From assembly GCA_030770425.1 (NCBI GenBank), contig JASJFT010000102.1, positions 98,086 through 162,085 of the forward strand: 64,000 nt of DNA, written 5' to 3'. The first letter of the stretch is position 1. Each line of letters starts with the position of its first letter. The notes beneath the pieces were generated by a model. It was not told where the DNA came from and searched no databases. It saw nothing but the letters and a program-made list of their open reading frames with translations. Source of the stretch: Darksidea phi. Its lineage: Eukaryota > Ascomycota > Dothideomycetes > Pleosporales > Lentitheciaceae. Positions 35,250 to 46,625 of the stretch are shown here, one piece after another. The position numbers and the translations under genes were made by a program.

Positions 35250-37840
35250 ATGGATTGTCGTTACTCCATACTCGTCGACCCTGCAACCTACGATACCGAG
35301 GGGTTGTGTGGAGACATTCCTGTGCGTAAGCACAAGTACGCCGACCTTGAGGAGGTTGGCACCTTCAGGGCACAAGAGGACTGGAAAAAGATGGTAGGAC
35401 CACTCGAAAAGTTTCGGGGAGGGCTTGCTCCCAAACACAGCATCATGTCGATCACGATGCCTGAGTGTGAGCCCGATAGACTCGAGATTATTTCGTACGC
35501 CGATGAGTTTGCCTTCATGTACGATGGTAGGGAACGACCTTCAACGTGCCGAGTGAACCATAGCTAAGCTCCTCAGACCTAGTTGACAACGCCCCACCGG
35601 AGCAGGTGGGTGAACAAGTCGTCAAAACATGACATAGTACTTGCTAATGGAGGCGTAGGTTGCGGCGGAGAACGACGAGATGTCAGATGCCTTTCGGGAG
35701 GGCGCCTCTCTTGGCAAGATCGAAATCAATGCAAGATTGGGGTCAAGAAAGCGCCAACTACAAGCCAAGATTCTGAACGAGATGATGGCAATTGACAAGG
35801 AAAGAGCAATGGCCGCCATAAAAGCATGGGCCACGTTCATCGAAACCTCGTCTGGGCGTGAACACCATACTCGTTTCGACACCCTTGAGGAATACCTTGT
35901 CTACCGGTGCATGGATGTTGGCTCCATGTAAGTGTAGAGGTGCATCAGACGAGTTTCGCAGCTGATTTGTTAGGTTTTGGCATGCTCTTGTTATCTTTGG
36001 GTACGCCCTCACGATCCCAGATGCCGAATTTGAAACTTGCAAGCAACTATCATTGCCTGCCGTCACGGCCGCAAGCTTGACCAATGACCTTTACTCATAT
36101 GACAAGGAGGTAGAGGAAGCCCAGCGTGCCGGTACTAACCTCACGAACGGGATCGAGGTCATCATGCGCGAGCACTCCTGCGGCCTCGAAGAAGCAAAGA
36201 CCATCTGCCGATCGGAGATCAAGGTCCAAGTGACCAAATTCGAGAAAAACCTTGAGCAAACCAGAAACAGAACGGACCTGTCGCACGACTTAAGACGATT
36301 TATCGAGGTTATTCAGTACAGCGTCAGCGGCAATCTGATCTGGAGCCAGAGCTGTCCCCGTTATCACCGAGAAATAGAGTACAATCAACTGCAGACATTA
36401 CGCGAAACTGAGGGTATCGAGAAACATCTAACTGATATCAAAACCACGTCGCTGAAACGTCATCATCGCGATGATGATGATGGTGATGATGATCTCGAAC
36501 AGAACTGGGCAGATACGGATATCGGCCCAACTTCCAAAAAACTGCGAAAAGAAGCAAATGCATTCAAGGTTCAACCAGAAGAGACACTGGCAGGTCAATT
36601 TGGACTGCATTCACCATTAGCATCCCCAGTCAGGACTATCGATGACTCCACCGATTCCGGTACGAGCTACGCTCTTGCGAAACCCGTGACATTGCTCTCA
36701 GAAGAGGTACGTTAAAATTTTGTACTGAAGCTTGAACAATTCACTAAGCGGATGCAGATTGTGTCCGAGCCATATCGCTACCAGAGCGCACTGCCCTCAA
36801 AAGGAGTCCGGGACCGCGCCATCGATGCTTTCAACTACTGGCTTGAGGTTCCGGAACAACAAGTTGTGATCATCAAGTCGCTCATCCAAACCCTCCATTG
36901 TTCTTCCCTGATGTGAGTATGCCTGGGCGTTGTCTTTGCAATGTTAACATGAGGTGGCAGGCTGGACGATATGCAAGATAACTCACCCATCAGAAGAGGC
37001 AAACCCTCGACTCATGTTGTATACGGCAATGCGCAAACCATCAACTCAGCAACCTTTCAATGGGTTGAAGCTCTGGCTAAACTTCAGCTCCTCAACCAAC
37101 CCAAAGCTACCCAAATTTTCGTCGGTACGATCACTATTTTCCCAAGTATCTCCAACCCGCGACTAACACCAGCAGACGAGATGCGCAGCCTTTTTATTGG
37201 GCAAAGCTACGACATACATTGGACGAATGCGTTGAGCCGCCCTTCGATCGAAGAGTACCTGCTAATGGTTGATGGCAGTAAGTCTTCGCTTGGCCGAAGG
37301 CAACTCAGCTAAACAGATTCTAGAAACCGGTGGTCTCTTCCGCTTGCTTGCCCGGTTGATGCTGGAATGCTCACCACATCGCGACACAGTTGACTTGAAT
37401 GATATGTGTCGTCTTTTTGGGAGATTCTTCCAGATCCGAGATGACTACCAGAACGTCAACTCACCAGATGTAAGTCCGCAATCAAGTCAGGTTACTCGAT
37501 ATCCGGGTCTGACTCGACGTAGTACACGGCGCAGAAAGGATTCTGCGAGGATCTCGATGAGGGAAAGTACTCTGTGCTTCTGATTCACGCACTCGACCAT
37601 ACTACAAACCCGTTGCAGCTGCAAAACCTGCTGGTCCAGCGCCGCGTCGCTGGCAAGTGTACGTTTGAGCAGAAGCATCTCATACTAGACCACATGAGGG
37701 AAGCCGGCAGCCTGGAATTCACGCGCAACATGCTGCGGAGCCTTCATGCGGATCTTAGGAGCGAAATTCGCAAACTGGAGAACGCGTTCGGCCAGGAAAA
37801 CTATGAGCTGCGTTTGCTTTTGACGTCATTGGACATTTGA
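35250..37840 (+). CDS. Chimeric terpene cyclase-prenyltransferase (di-/sesterterpene synthase)
   Basis: Bifunctional class I synthase: the C-terminal prenyltransferase half builds geranylgeranyl or geranylfarnesyl diphosphate, and the N-terminal half ionises and cyclises it. Nine exons (35250-35526, 35577-35605, 35659-35927, 35974-36706, 36758-36912, 36961-37124, 37176-37277, 37324-37469, 37523-37840) total 2193 nt (730 aa). The cyclase metal motifs are DDLVD at 92-96, completed only after splicing a 29 nt exon, and NDLYSYDKE at 229-237. The prenyltransferase motifs are DDMQD at 490-494 with RRGKPSTH, and DDYQN at 616-620. An Asp-rich, Lys-rich linker (about 345-400) separates the domains. 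Architecture matches ophiobolin F and fusicoccadiene synthases. The product, C20 or C25, cannot be read from sequence. Confidence 0.94.
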
Positions 37841-38010
37841 GGTTTTCCGTTCATGTGGAGACAAAGTTACTTGATGCAGAATACCATCTGTTTATGGTCA
37901 TGTTTCTCTTGTAATTTTGGCCAATTGAAGTTACTCTTGTGATATGATGCGAGAGTCACGAGACATGCCTGCAGGGCGTGATTTTGTGTTTAGCCGGGGG
38001 CGGTTTGCGC
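37841..38010. terminator. 3' region of terpene synthase
   Basis: 170 bp after the synthase stop, T-rich with TTTCTCTTGTAATTTTGG. Likely contains the polyadenylation region; no exact site can be assigned. Confidence 0.3.
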
Positions 38011-38175
38011 AGGCCACTATAATCTCGGGGAGTACAGCTCGAATTGGACATGGACACTGATTCGTAGGCCACTATAATCTCGGGGAGTACAGCTCGAATT
38101 GGACATGGACACTGATTTGTAGGCCACTATAATCTCGGGGAGTACAGCTCGAATTGGACATGGGCACTGATTCGT
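38011..38175. repeat. Tandem repeat, 3 x 55 bp
   Basis: Three head-to-tail copies start at 38011, 38066 and 38121, exactly 55 bp each, differing at only a couple of positions (C/T before the junction, A/G in the third copy). Each copy carries CTCGGGGAGTACAGCTCGAA. It is followed by a short duplication of ccagtacgcgct. The array lies about 440 bp upstream of the transporter start and 170 bp after the synthase stop, so repeated regulatory sites are one possibility. Confidence 0.95.
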
Positions 38176-38299
38176 GCACCAGTACGCGCTCCAGTACGCG
38201 CTCTATGAGACTGTGAGCCAGGGTACATGTTGCTATCATTCGCCCTGGTCCTCGGTGAAACTACTTAAACATTGAACGATCGCCATACGGACCTTCCGT

Positions 38300-38440
38300 A
38301 AGTTGGTGTTGTGCAGGGAGGGACACTGAACTGCAGCTGAGGCCGCCCCCAAGTTGGTGTTGTGCAGGGAGGGACACTGACCTGCAGCTGAGGCCGCCCC
38401 CACCTTCCGGAGGGACACCGAGCTGCAGCCGAGGCCGCCC
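38300..38440. repeat. GC-rich tandem repeat, 51 bp unit
   Basis: Two near-perfect 51 bp units start at 38300 and 38351, and a diverged, shortened third follows to about 38440. The unit contains AAGTTGGTGTTGTGCAGGGA and GCAGCTGAGGCCGCCCC. Because 51 is a multiple of three, frames stay open through it; on the minus strand this yields a 17-residue repeat in a 100-codon frame (38236-38535). I do not consider that frame a gene, but cannot exclude a short product. Confidence 0.9.
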
Positions 38441-38611
38441 CGCGCCAACCGGCATGATCCAAGCTCCCTGCGCCGAGCTGAAATGCCAGTACGCCGCAAA
38501 TACAGGCCCGTGTGCCCGTTCGCTCCTGCACCCATCTGACTAACCTAGAAGAGGAGAACCGACTGAGCTTCTTCCTGACGGTTGCTATCAGAGTTGAGCA
38601 ACTTCTGGAAA

Positions 38612-40620
38612 ATGGACAAGTCGAAGGAAATGGGAGCGCAGGTGGAAGCCACAAGCGACCAACCGCCCATGCAAGAGTACCCAGGGCGGCTGCGACTTAC
38701 AGCAATCCTCTTAAGCCTGGTGCTCTGTATGTTTTTGGTCAGTGAACGCGCAATGCTGCAAACATGGCACAACTGACTTTAATACCGTAGGCATCTCTCG
38801 ATGTGGTATGTCCCTAAACCCAAGGCCAGGTCCCGTATCCGATGCCATTCTAACATCAACGTAGACGGTCATCACCACTGCAATTCCTTCCATCACAAGA
38901 GACTTCCACAGTCTGGGAGATGTTGGCTGGTATGGCTCGGCGATGCTTTTTCCTGTCGCTGCCACACAGTCGATCTGGGGGAAGAGTTTCAAGTACTTTC
39001 CCGTAAAGACAGTGTACTTGATCAGCATCTTCGTATTTGAGCTTGGGAGCTTGATTTGTGGTGAGTATTACAGATCAGACATCATAAAGCGAGCTCATTG
39101 GATTAGCTGTCTCTCAGAACAGTGCGGCATTCATCGCTGGTCGCGCGATTACAGGAACTGGGTGTGCAGGCACCTTTTCGGGAAGCTTCCTCATCATCGC
39201 ATACTCCTCGCCGCCTCAGATTAGACCCGCACTTCACAGTGTACTTTCCGCGACTTTTGCGTTCGCGTCCGTCGCTGGACCGCTCATTGGCGGCGCATTG
39301 ACGCAAAATATCGCATGGAGATGGTGGTATGTATGGCTCTTTCTTCTAGCCCTGGAATCCCATTGACCGTCGCAGCTTTTATATCAACCTTCCATTCGGT
39401 GCCGTCGCCGCTGCCGCATTTCTTTTTGCTTTCAAGGCTCCTGATCAGCGCGATCACTTGAAGAAGCCACTCATACATAAGATTTCGCACATGGACATCC
39501 CAGGCGTTGCTTTCATCAGCGCTGCTGTTATATGCTTCACGATTTCGATGCGTTGGGCTGGCGCAGAGAAGAGCTGGCGAAACTCGCAGGTCGTAGGGAC
39601 ACTTGTGGGCTCCATACTATTCGCAATTGCCTTTGTGGTCTCACAGGTACTTCAAGGGGATAGAGCGTTCCTCACGCGAAAGCTGGTGCAGCAGCCGACG
39701 CTTCGAACTGCTGGAATTTTTGAGTTCTTGTAAGTGGTTCATGCAAATGCTGTCACAGCAGACTGACTTTGATCGCAGCGTGGCCGCCACATTCTACATT
39801 GCCCTCTTCTATCTCCCGATCTACTTCCAAATGGTACGAGGTGCCTCCGCCATCTTATCTGGTGTGCGATTGATTCCATTGATACTCGGTTTGAGTAAGC
39901 CAGCTACCTACCTGTCGTTCAAATTGCCATTGACACGTTCCCCAGCATTGACCCAGATTGTTGTCGGCATTGCCATTACCGCCACATCCGTCTTCGTTCC
40001 ATTTATGATCGCAGGCCCAGCAGTTGCAGCTATTGGCGGCGGATTGCTCACAACTCTGACCGAAACAAGCTCCACTAGCACTTGGGTTGGTTATCAGATA
40101 CTACTCGGTATCGGATCAGGAGCCTGCCTAACTATTCCCATGATGCTGTCGCAGGTCACCGTCGAAGAAGATGATGTTGCTATTGCCACTGCAGCGATGA
40201 TCTGTGAGTTGCCTTCCGAAATCAAGAACACACCCGATAATTACTGATTCCTCATCAGTTTGCCAAGCTACTGGCGGGGCGTTGATCGTGGCTGCAGCAC
40301 AAGCCATCTTTCAGAACCGCGTCGTGCAGTCGCTACGCCACTTTGCACCGAACGTTGATCCCCTTGCCCTCCTTTCTCTGGGCGCGGGTGGCACGGGCGG
40401 CACGGGTGGGAACACGGATGCAACAGCAGGGGTCATCAAAAGCCTTGTGGCGGCCTTGCGATATACGCATATGTTTATTATTCCTTTGACCGGGGTGGCC
40501 TTCGTCATTTCGTTCTTCCAGCCTTGGATCAAATACCACGATCCACACAAGAAGGAGAAAGATGAGAAGGATGATGTAGGCGAGGCGACACCGGACGCCA
40601 AGGTAGAACAGAAAGCGTAA
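38612..40620 (+). CDS. Major facilitator superfamily drug-type transporter
   Basis: Multi-pass efflux transporter of the DHA2 (14-helix) type, the usual export pump of fungal toxin and terpenoid clusters. Eight exons (38612-38737, 38791-38805, 38865-39060, 39107-39326, 39376-39729, 39779-39894, 39946-40203, 40259-40620) total 1647 nt (548 aa). Exon 2 is only 15 nt and encodes ASLDV of motif D1 ([13 protein letters not shown]). Other family marks are [36 protein letters not shown] (motif C type) and [13 protein letters not shown] Gly-rich loop GAGGTGGTGG lies before the last helix. The C-terminal tail is highly charged. Substrate is inferred from location only. Confidence 0.9.
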
Positions 40621-41324
40621 GTTCGGAGCATGCCTACCAGCGGAATTTTGCCCTGCACACCGCTGCTGATCTGCTATCTTTCGGGACGTGAGAATGCGGA
40701 TCCGGCCGCATGTGCATCGAAACTTTTCCACGGCCTAGAATGTCATGAGCACAGTGTAGAAAGGATTGCGAACCTCGTACGGATAATTATCTATTTAGCG
40801 TCCCTCTACGAAGAAGCTTGTATGTTATGAGTCAACCACACCAAAATCGACTACTGCGTGAACGACACAACGTAGTAATTCTATTTGTGATTCTTATACA
40901 CATGATTCTTATGCTACTAAAGAATAGGGACCGACGACTTAAAAGAAAATTATTCGCACGTTATTGATTGTCAGAGCTGCGAAGAGTCGGTTAGGTGACA
41001 CTAGTTACCTCATAAATAGGTGGTACCACCTATGAGCTCCTATGTAGGCTAAATCTTTCGGATTCCGAAGACCCCTGCTAGCTCTAAGTCTCCATGAATC
41101 TCGGGAAAGAGTTATTCACCAATGTCAATCAAGTTGCACTGGCTGCGGCACCAAACATCGGCACTTAATTCATTGGCGCTAGCACGACCGCCCCCACGGG
41201 CAGTGCCTCTCTGCGAATGCTTGAACTAAGGGTGATTCCATCGATCTTCAAACTTTGACAGTTGCTTTTCGAGGTAGACATCTCAACTTACTCACTTCGC
41301 GACCTGTAAGGAAGGTATCTTAAG
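40621..41324. promoter_or_regulatory. Region upstream of P450-2 with perfect palindrome
   Basis: 704 bp without a supported gene. It includes an 18 bp perfect palindrome, ATAGGTGGTACCACCTAT at 41016-41033, about 300 bp before the P450-2 start. A dimeric regulator site is a possible reading. Confidence 0.4.
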
Positions 41325-42993
41325 ATGCTCCAGCTCGCTGCTATTGATGTTCTTACTGGTCTTTGTCTGACTCTGTTAATCGTGCGTTTTCGAACTCTTC
41401 AAGACTCCCCAAGCGCATGATTCTAACTGTCCCAGCTTGCGATCTACCAAATCTGGACCTGGTCATATAACATCTTCTTTCATCCTCTTGCCAAGGTACC
41501 CGGCCCCCGCCTATGGGCCGCATCTCGTCTTCCTCATGAATTACAACTCATATGCGGAAACCTGCACCTGCGATTGAGGGACCTCCACAATCGGTATGGG
41601 GACGTGGTCCGTGTCTCGCCCAATGGCCTCTCCTTCATCAACCCCGACGCGTGGAAAGACATTATGGTAAAACAACATCCCGGAGCGAAGATTCCTGTAA
41701 AAGACATGTTGCGATTCACAGACGCCCTTAAGATCAACGGAGCGCCGGAGATGCTGACGGCGGACGAAAAGACGCACGCAAGGCAGCGACGATTACTGAG
41801 CCATGCTTTCAGCGAAAAAGCGCTGAATGAGAGATCGCAGACTCTAGTAATGCAGCACGTCAACAAAATGATAGTGCAGCTGAAGAAAAGACTTGGAGAA
41901 AAAACGGATCTCACCAGATGGGTCAGCCTGACAACATTCGACGTCATTTCCGACTTGTCCTTCGGCAGCTCTTTTGGATGTCTGGATACAGGCGAGTACC
42001 ACCCTTGGACTAAATTGATCTTTGAATGCGTGTTTGAAATCACCATATTGGGAAGTCTTCGCCAGTTCCCTTGGTTATACTGGTTTCTCGACAAGATGAT
42101 ATCGAAAACGATGACTCGCATGCTGCTCGACCATCAGAGACTTGTCGTGGAGCGTGTTACCAAGAGACTACAATCTGGCTCCGACCGTCAGGACTTCTTG
42201 AGCGAGATCCTCAAACACAATGGCACCGAGAAAGAAATGACGAACAATGAGATTATGAGTAATATGAATGTGCTCGTACCCGCGGGATCTGAATCGACCA
42301 TGGAGGTCATCATCGCGACGATGTATCTCCTACTATCGCATCGCCCCGTTCTGGACCAACTTGTTGAGGAGATATGTTCGGCGTTTGATGATGAGAGCAA
42401 AATTACGTTTGAGAGTACCCAGCGATTACAGTACTTGGATGCATGCATAAAGGAAAGCATGAGAGTACACCCACCTGTGCCGATCCACAATCCTCGAAGG
42501 GGTAATCCACAGGGATCCATGGTTCAAGGCGTCTGGGTTAGCCATGATGTAAGCCTGCCAATAAATCACCTGTCAAATCATGCAATTGCATGCACTTTGG
42601 CGATTCTAGCGTGCTTATTAGATCTAGATGACGCTTGGGATGTACCACTACCCAGCCTATCGCTCGAAGCAAAATTTCAAAAACCCCGACACATTCGATC
42701 CAACACGATGGGTAGGAAATCCAATGTACGAAGACGATCGAAGAGATGTCCTGCAGCCCTTTGGTTTCGGCTCAAGAAATTGCATTGGGAAACAGTAAGG
42801 TATCCAGTCTTGTCGATCAATTTCCAACTAACCATTGCGTGACAGTTTGGCAATGTCCGAGATTCGCGTCATCATATGCCGGATTCTTCTAGAGTTTGAT
42901 GTTCAGCTGTGTGAAGAAAGCAGAGACTGGACGAACCAGAAAGCCTGGTGGACGTGGGGTAAGGTTCCTCTTTGGATCACACTGAAACCTTGA
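41325..42993 (+). CDS. Cytochrome P450, cluster oxygenase 2
   Basis: Second haem monooxygenase of the cluster. Four exons (41325-41381, 41436-42548, 42628-42794, 42846-42993) total 1485 nt (494 aa). An N-terminal anchor (DVLTGLCLTLLI plus the following exon) leads into HPLAKVPGPRLWA. It has RQRRLLSHAFSEKAL in the C helix, the I helix with a normal acid-alcohol pair (PAGSEST), the K helix ESMR and the haem loop FGFGSRNCIG with Cys442. The third exon acceptor is the ATCTAG just before ATGACG; the AG six bases earlier would introduce a stop. The pattern of long undivided exon 2 differs from P450-1, so the two are not recent duplicates. It marks the right edge of the recognisable cluster. Confidence 0.9.
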
Positions 42994-43680
42994 CTGCGGC
43001 TCGAGTGAGGACGCTAGGGTGTTCGGTGGCGCTTCTAGGAAACCTTTCTAGTATGTACCGGATAGCGGGCCACCTTCCAAGATTATAGAACTTAGCACTC
43101 GTCTTTTAAAGCTAGCATTACAACTGCTATTATATTGATCCTGCTACGGTACTAGTTCAAAAGTCTGTTTGCCGAAGGTCTTTCCCGAATTCGGAAGCGG
43201 ATCAGCCCCCATCAACAACTACCATCGCCAGCGTCCTTATCTCTTTCCCTTAATTCTTTAACCTACCTCGGCGTCTCTGCTGCTAAGCGGTCCATACCCT
43301 TTTTATGCCTCGCCTGCCTGCTCCCCTATCTTAAAAACTCACTCTCTACTTAGCCAACATGCTGCGCGGCTTTCCCAGTTTCCACCTTATAGTTCTGTTT
43401 TTACCGCGGCGGGCTGTAATACCGCTAATAGGACTTGTGTGGACCTAAAGATCCGACAGTTTCAGGTAGGTTTGACCCAGAGGGCTTTTGACTCTCTTTT
43501 TTAGAATATCTATCTTTTCTAGTACGGTTTTTCCGGGGCCTTCGCATTTGCTTTCGCCATTTACGATCCTACCTTTACGCCTCTCTAGTTTCTTTATTAC
43601 AATCTTCTAGTAAGGGTAACCCAATCCGGCCGGGATACTAATTCCCCGTCGTTCTTCTTCTACTTCCACAGCCACCACCG
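42994..43680. other. Pyrimidine-rich non-coding stretch
   Basis: C/T-rich on the plus strand, with many TAG-containing words and no intact frame. It may be the upstream part of the relic described next. Confidence 0.4.
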
Positions 43681-43684
43681 CAAC

Positions 43685-44482
43685 TAGACTAAAGCTAAGC
43701 CTACCTTGCCCCTAGACCCATCCTCCAACTCTAATTACGATAATAGCTTATCTTCTAACGAGGGGTTAACCATGACTGTAGGCGGAGCAGCATACTGACC
43801 ATAGAGAAAAACGAAAGAAGATGATTTTATTCCTTACCGCTGTGCCTAGGTCCGAAATCCGGCCCCAACCTCCCAGCCACAACCACCACCCAATCTCTAA
43901 GACTGCTCCTCTTACCCTAACCGTAATTACCGCCGCAAACGCAGCAATACATTAGAAAGGCGCCGGAAAACGCAAGGCAAAACAAGAAAGGGGCACGCCC
44001 GCACAAGGCTGTATCAGAGCTTCTAGGACGAATCTCTTCAATACTAAGACTCCCAATCGCCCCAAAGCAGCTGCTAAGCTCTCCAGTATGGAAGCGAATG
44101 CAGTACTAGCAAGTCTTGGGGAAGAGCCAACGTTCTGGAAGGCTGTGGCAAACCGGATGCAAACTGGGGCTAGCGAGAAATGGAGGGGTAAGACGTGAAG
44201 GATAGAGTGGATAAAGTCGAGAGCGATGGCGAGGGCGGAGTCCACTTGGCTCCCGTGGAACTCGAGAGTATACAGAAAGGTTTGATTAAACTTCAGGAGA
44301 AAGAGGGAATTGAATTGTCCTCCAACGACGAGTCTCTTCTAGATAAGGAGGGACCGTTGGTACTAAATGCTTAGAACATCGTCTCCGCTATTGGGGAAAT
44401 ATCTCGTGTTTTTGGCTTCGCTTGGGGCATTAATTCCAGGGAAGGTATTTCTTTTGAAAGATCATTGTCATTAACGTCATGA
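43685..44482 (+). pseudogene. Stop-riddled coding relic, unknown family
   Basis: Protein-like stretches survive on the plus strand: PNRPKAAAKLSSMEANAVL and LGEEPTFWKAVANRMQTG around 44065-44170, then VDKVESDGEGGVHLAP and LIKLQEKEGIELSSND around 44208-44340, followed after one TAG by NIVSAIGEISRVFGF. Nearly all stops in the frame are TAG or TAA at places where Gln codons would fit. This is compatible with C-to-T decay, but the stop frequency over the whole stretch is near random, so only the second half is a confident relic. I cannot name the family; a transposable-element protein is one option. Confidence 0.35.
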
Positions 44483-44827
44483 TTGGGTAGTAAACAGCTT
44501 GGGTCACCTGATTGGTCAATTATCTTGCACTGGTAGACAAACATGTAGCGTGGAGCCTGAATATGCAGCGTGCCATGTGCTCTAATGCTTTCTAATGCTT
44601 ATGTTTGAGCCATGTATAGCATACAGGAACAGAGATGATGCAATATGCCAGTTCCCACCCCAGATATTTAATAAGTTCAATCAGTTCAAGAAAATGTCTT
44701 GCATGTTGAGCCATTTTACAAAGTAAAATTTTTCTTTGTAGACTACGCTCATGGGGTACCTCGCATACTGCGCAAAGAGAACGCAATACTTTTCGACTAC
44801 GATACAGCGTACCAAGCTTTCCCCTCA

Positions 44828-46625
44828 TACAACATCATGGAAAAGCGTGTCTAGTTTTTCCGAGGCTGCGCCTTCGTTCCTTACGCGACGAGTTGCGAAA
44901 TACCAAGCGCCCACAGTTGTACTGGTAAGCCCGACGGCGATAACCACAAATATCCAAATGTACCCTGACACAACCGTCTTGTCAGCGGCAGGATCCCAGT
45001 CGAAGAAAGTGGTTGAAAAGACAGCCTGGATCACGTTAGTCTAAGTTCATATTGTTGGGACCATTGGAAACCATAGAGCTTACGGCTAAGGTGGATAATG
45101 GCAGGAATACCATGGTCAGCAGTGCGATTGATCGCATCTGCGAACTGTCACTCTTCATGTCTTGTGTGAGCTCCGTACTGGTGCGTGCCAGCCTTGTGTT
45201 TATTCTCGAAAGGTGCAGGTTTACGCTATTGTCCACTCGAGCAAAATGATTCATCACCTACCAAGGTTTTCGTCAGCGATAGGAGAAGTTACTGGAAACA
45301 ATGCTCAACTTGCCGTTTGCATGGTAAGCGACGTGTTCTCGATAACCATGTCGCATTCGCCGAGCTTATCGTCATACTCACGGCGGATCTCGCCCAACCG
45401 GGCGCTAATCTGGCGTCCCGCCGCCTGCAAATGCTTTCGAGATTTCAGAAATGCTAATAACAGTCATCTCTGCTCATTCCTGCTGCGATGTATTCAGACT
45501 CACTGGTTCTCTTGGCCATTGCTACCAATTGTCTTTTCTCCGCATGGATTTGATTGATCAGGTCACGACTCTCGTAGCATATCTTGAGAAACGTAGCCAT
45601 CCTTTTTTTGTCCATGTCGAGATCAAGCTCCTGGCTAGACGACGCCCTTAGAACGAATCTATCAAGCAAATCGTCCACTCTGTCAACCAGCCGAATCCTC
45701 TCAAGCTCTGCAACTAGGCCGGACGGTAGAAGAGGATGGCTATAGTTGAGGTCAATGTTTTCAAGCCTACGTATAATCTCTCGCTTCTGTCTCTCACTGC
45801 AGCCGTAAATGACGGCCAATGTCAATTCCGATTTGGCCAAAAAAGCCGACGAAACGGCAAGATCTCCAGGGAATAGAGACGAGGTTCGCGCTGTACAGAC
45901 TACCGAACGCAAGACGCGAACTAGTCAGCGGTCGAAGCAACTTAGCTAGCAAGACCACTCACCCATCTTGAGATCGTCCGGATCGGACGCTCCGTGCTCA
46001 TAGCAAGAGAATGATGTAACTTCTCTCCCAATCGTTCGAATAATCGTGGGATGGACGTAGAAATTTTGTACAATTTTCTTGAAGACATCTCTTTCGAACG
46101 GCAAATAACTGGCTGGTGCGGGTATCCCCTCAAACACTGGATTGGCGCGTGTACATATGCTATCAAGATAATCGGTTAGTAAGCGGCGTCCAGCGAACAA
46201 CGGTAGTAATCCTACATAACACATATTCCTGGTATCCTGCCCTCGTGGCAGAGAAACGAAGCCTGTTTCTGTCAAACTTTTGTCCAGGGAAAGAGAGACA
46301 AACTTTCGTTCCTGAACCAACTATCCCAGTCACCCTTCGTTGTCAAATTTTCCACCTTGGCATTCTGGTCCTGGATTATCAATATTTGCTCATGGCTACG
46401 GGATGCAGGTTAATATAGACCTTGTGGTTTGCGAGCTTTGTTAGTACTGTGGTCTCTCTTTTCCCGTATGTAAACTTCGTAAAGTCAAGGTCTGTCCATC
46501 CTAGCAAGTGGCGTTGCAAATCCATTCCCTCCTCTCCTTCTGGAAGACCCACGTAATCGTGAAGAATAAAGAAGAATTCAACAGCTTGTTTTGACGCTGC
46601 GCGAAAAGAGGTAATAGCAAGCGAT
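44828..46625 (-). pseudogene. CorA-like membrane protein, broken 5' part
   Basis: Fungal protein with the CorA-like metal-transporter fold. The 3' half is well preserved: a helical stalk (TDYLDSICTRANPVFEGIPAP, KSELTLAVIYGCSERQK, LVDRVDDLLDRFVLRASSS, EIRREYDDKLGECDMVI), then MRSIALLTMVFLPLSTLA as membrane helix 1 and VVSGYIWIFVVIAVGL as helix 2. The GMN signature of true Mg2+ channels is absent, as in many fungal relatives (STTFFDW stands there). Introns separate these parts, one with a GC donor. The N-terminal third (HDYVGLPEGEEGMDLQRHLL, then AKVENLTTKGDWDSWFRNES) lies in two other frames with stops at about 46390, needing at least two frameshifts. A shortened gene starting inside is possible, so pseudogene status is probable, not proven. 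Confidence 0.6.

Noticed and set aside
37841..38540. Repeat arrays considered as a CRISPR array
   Set aside because: The repeats are contiguous without variable spacers, and the genome is eukaryotic.
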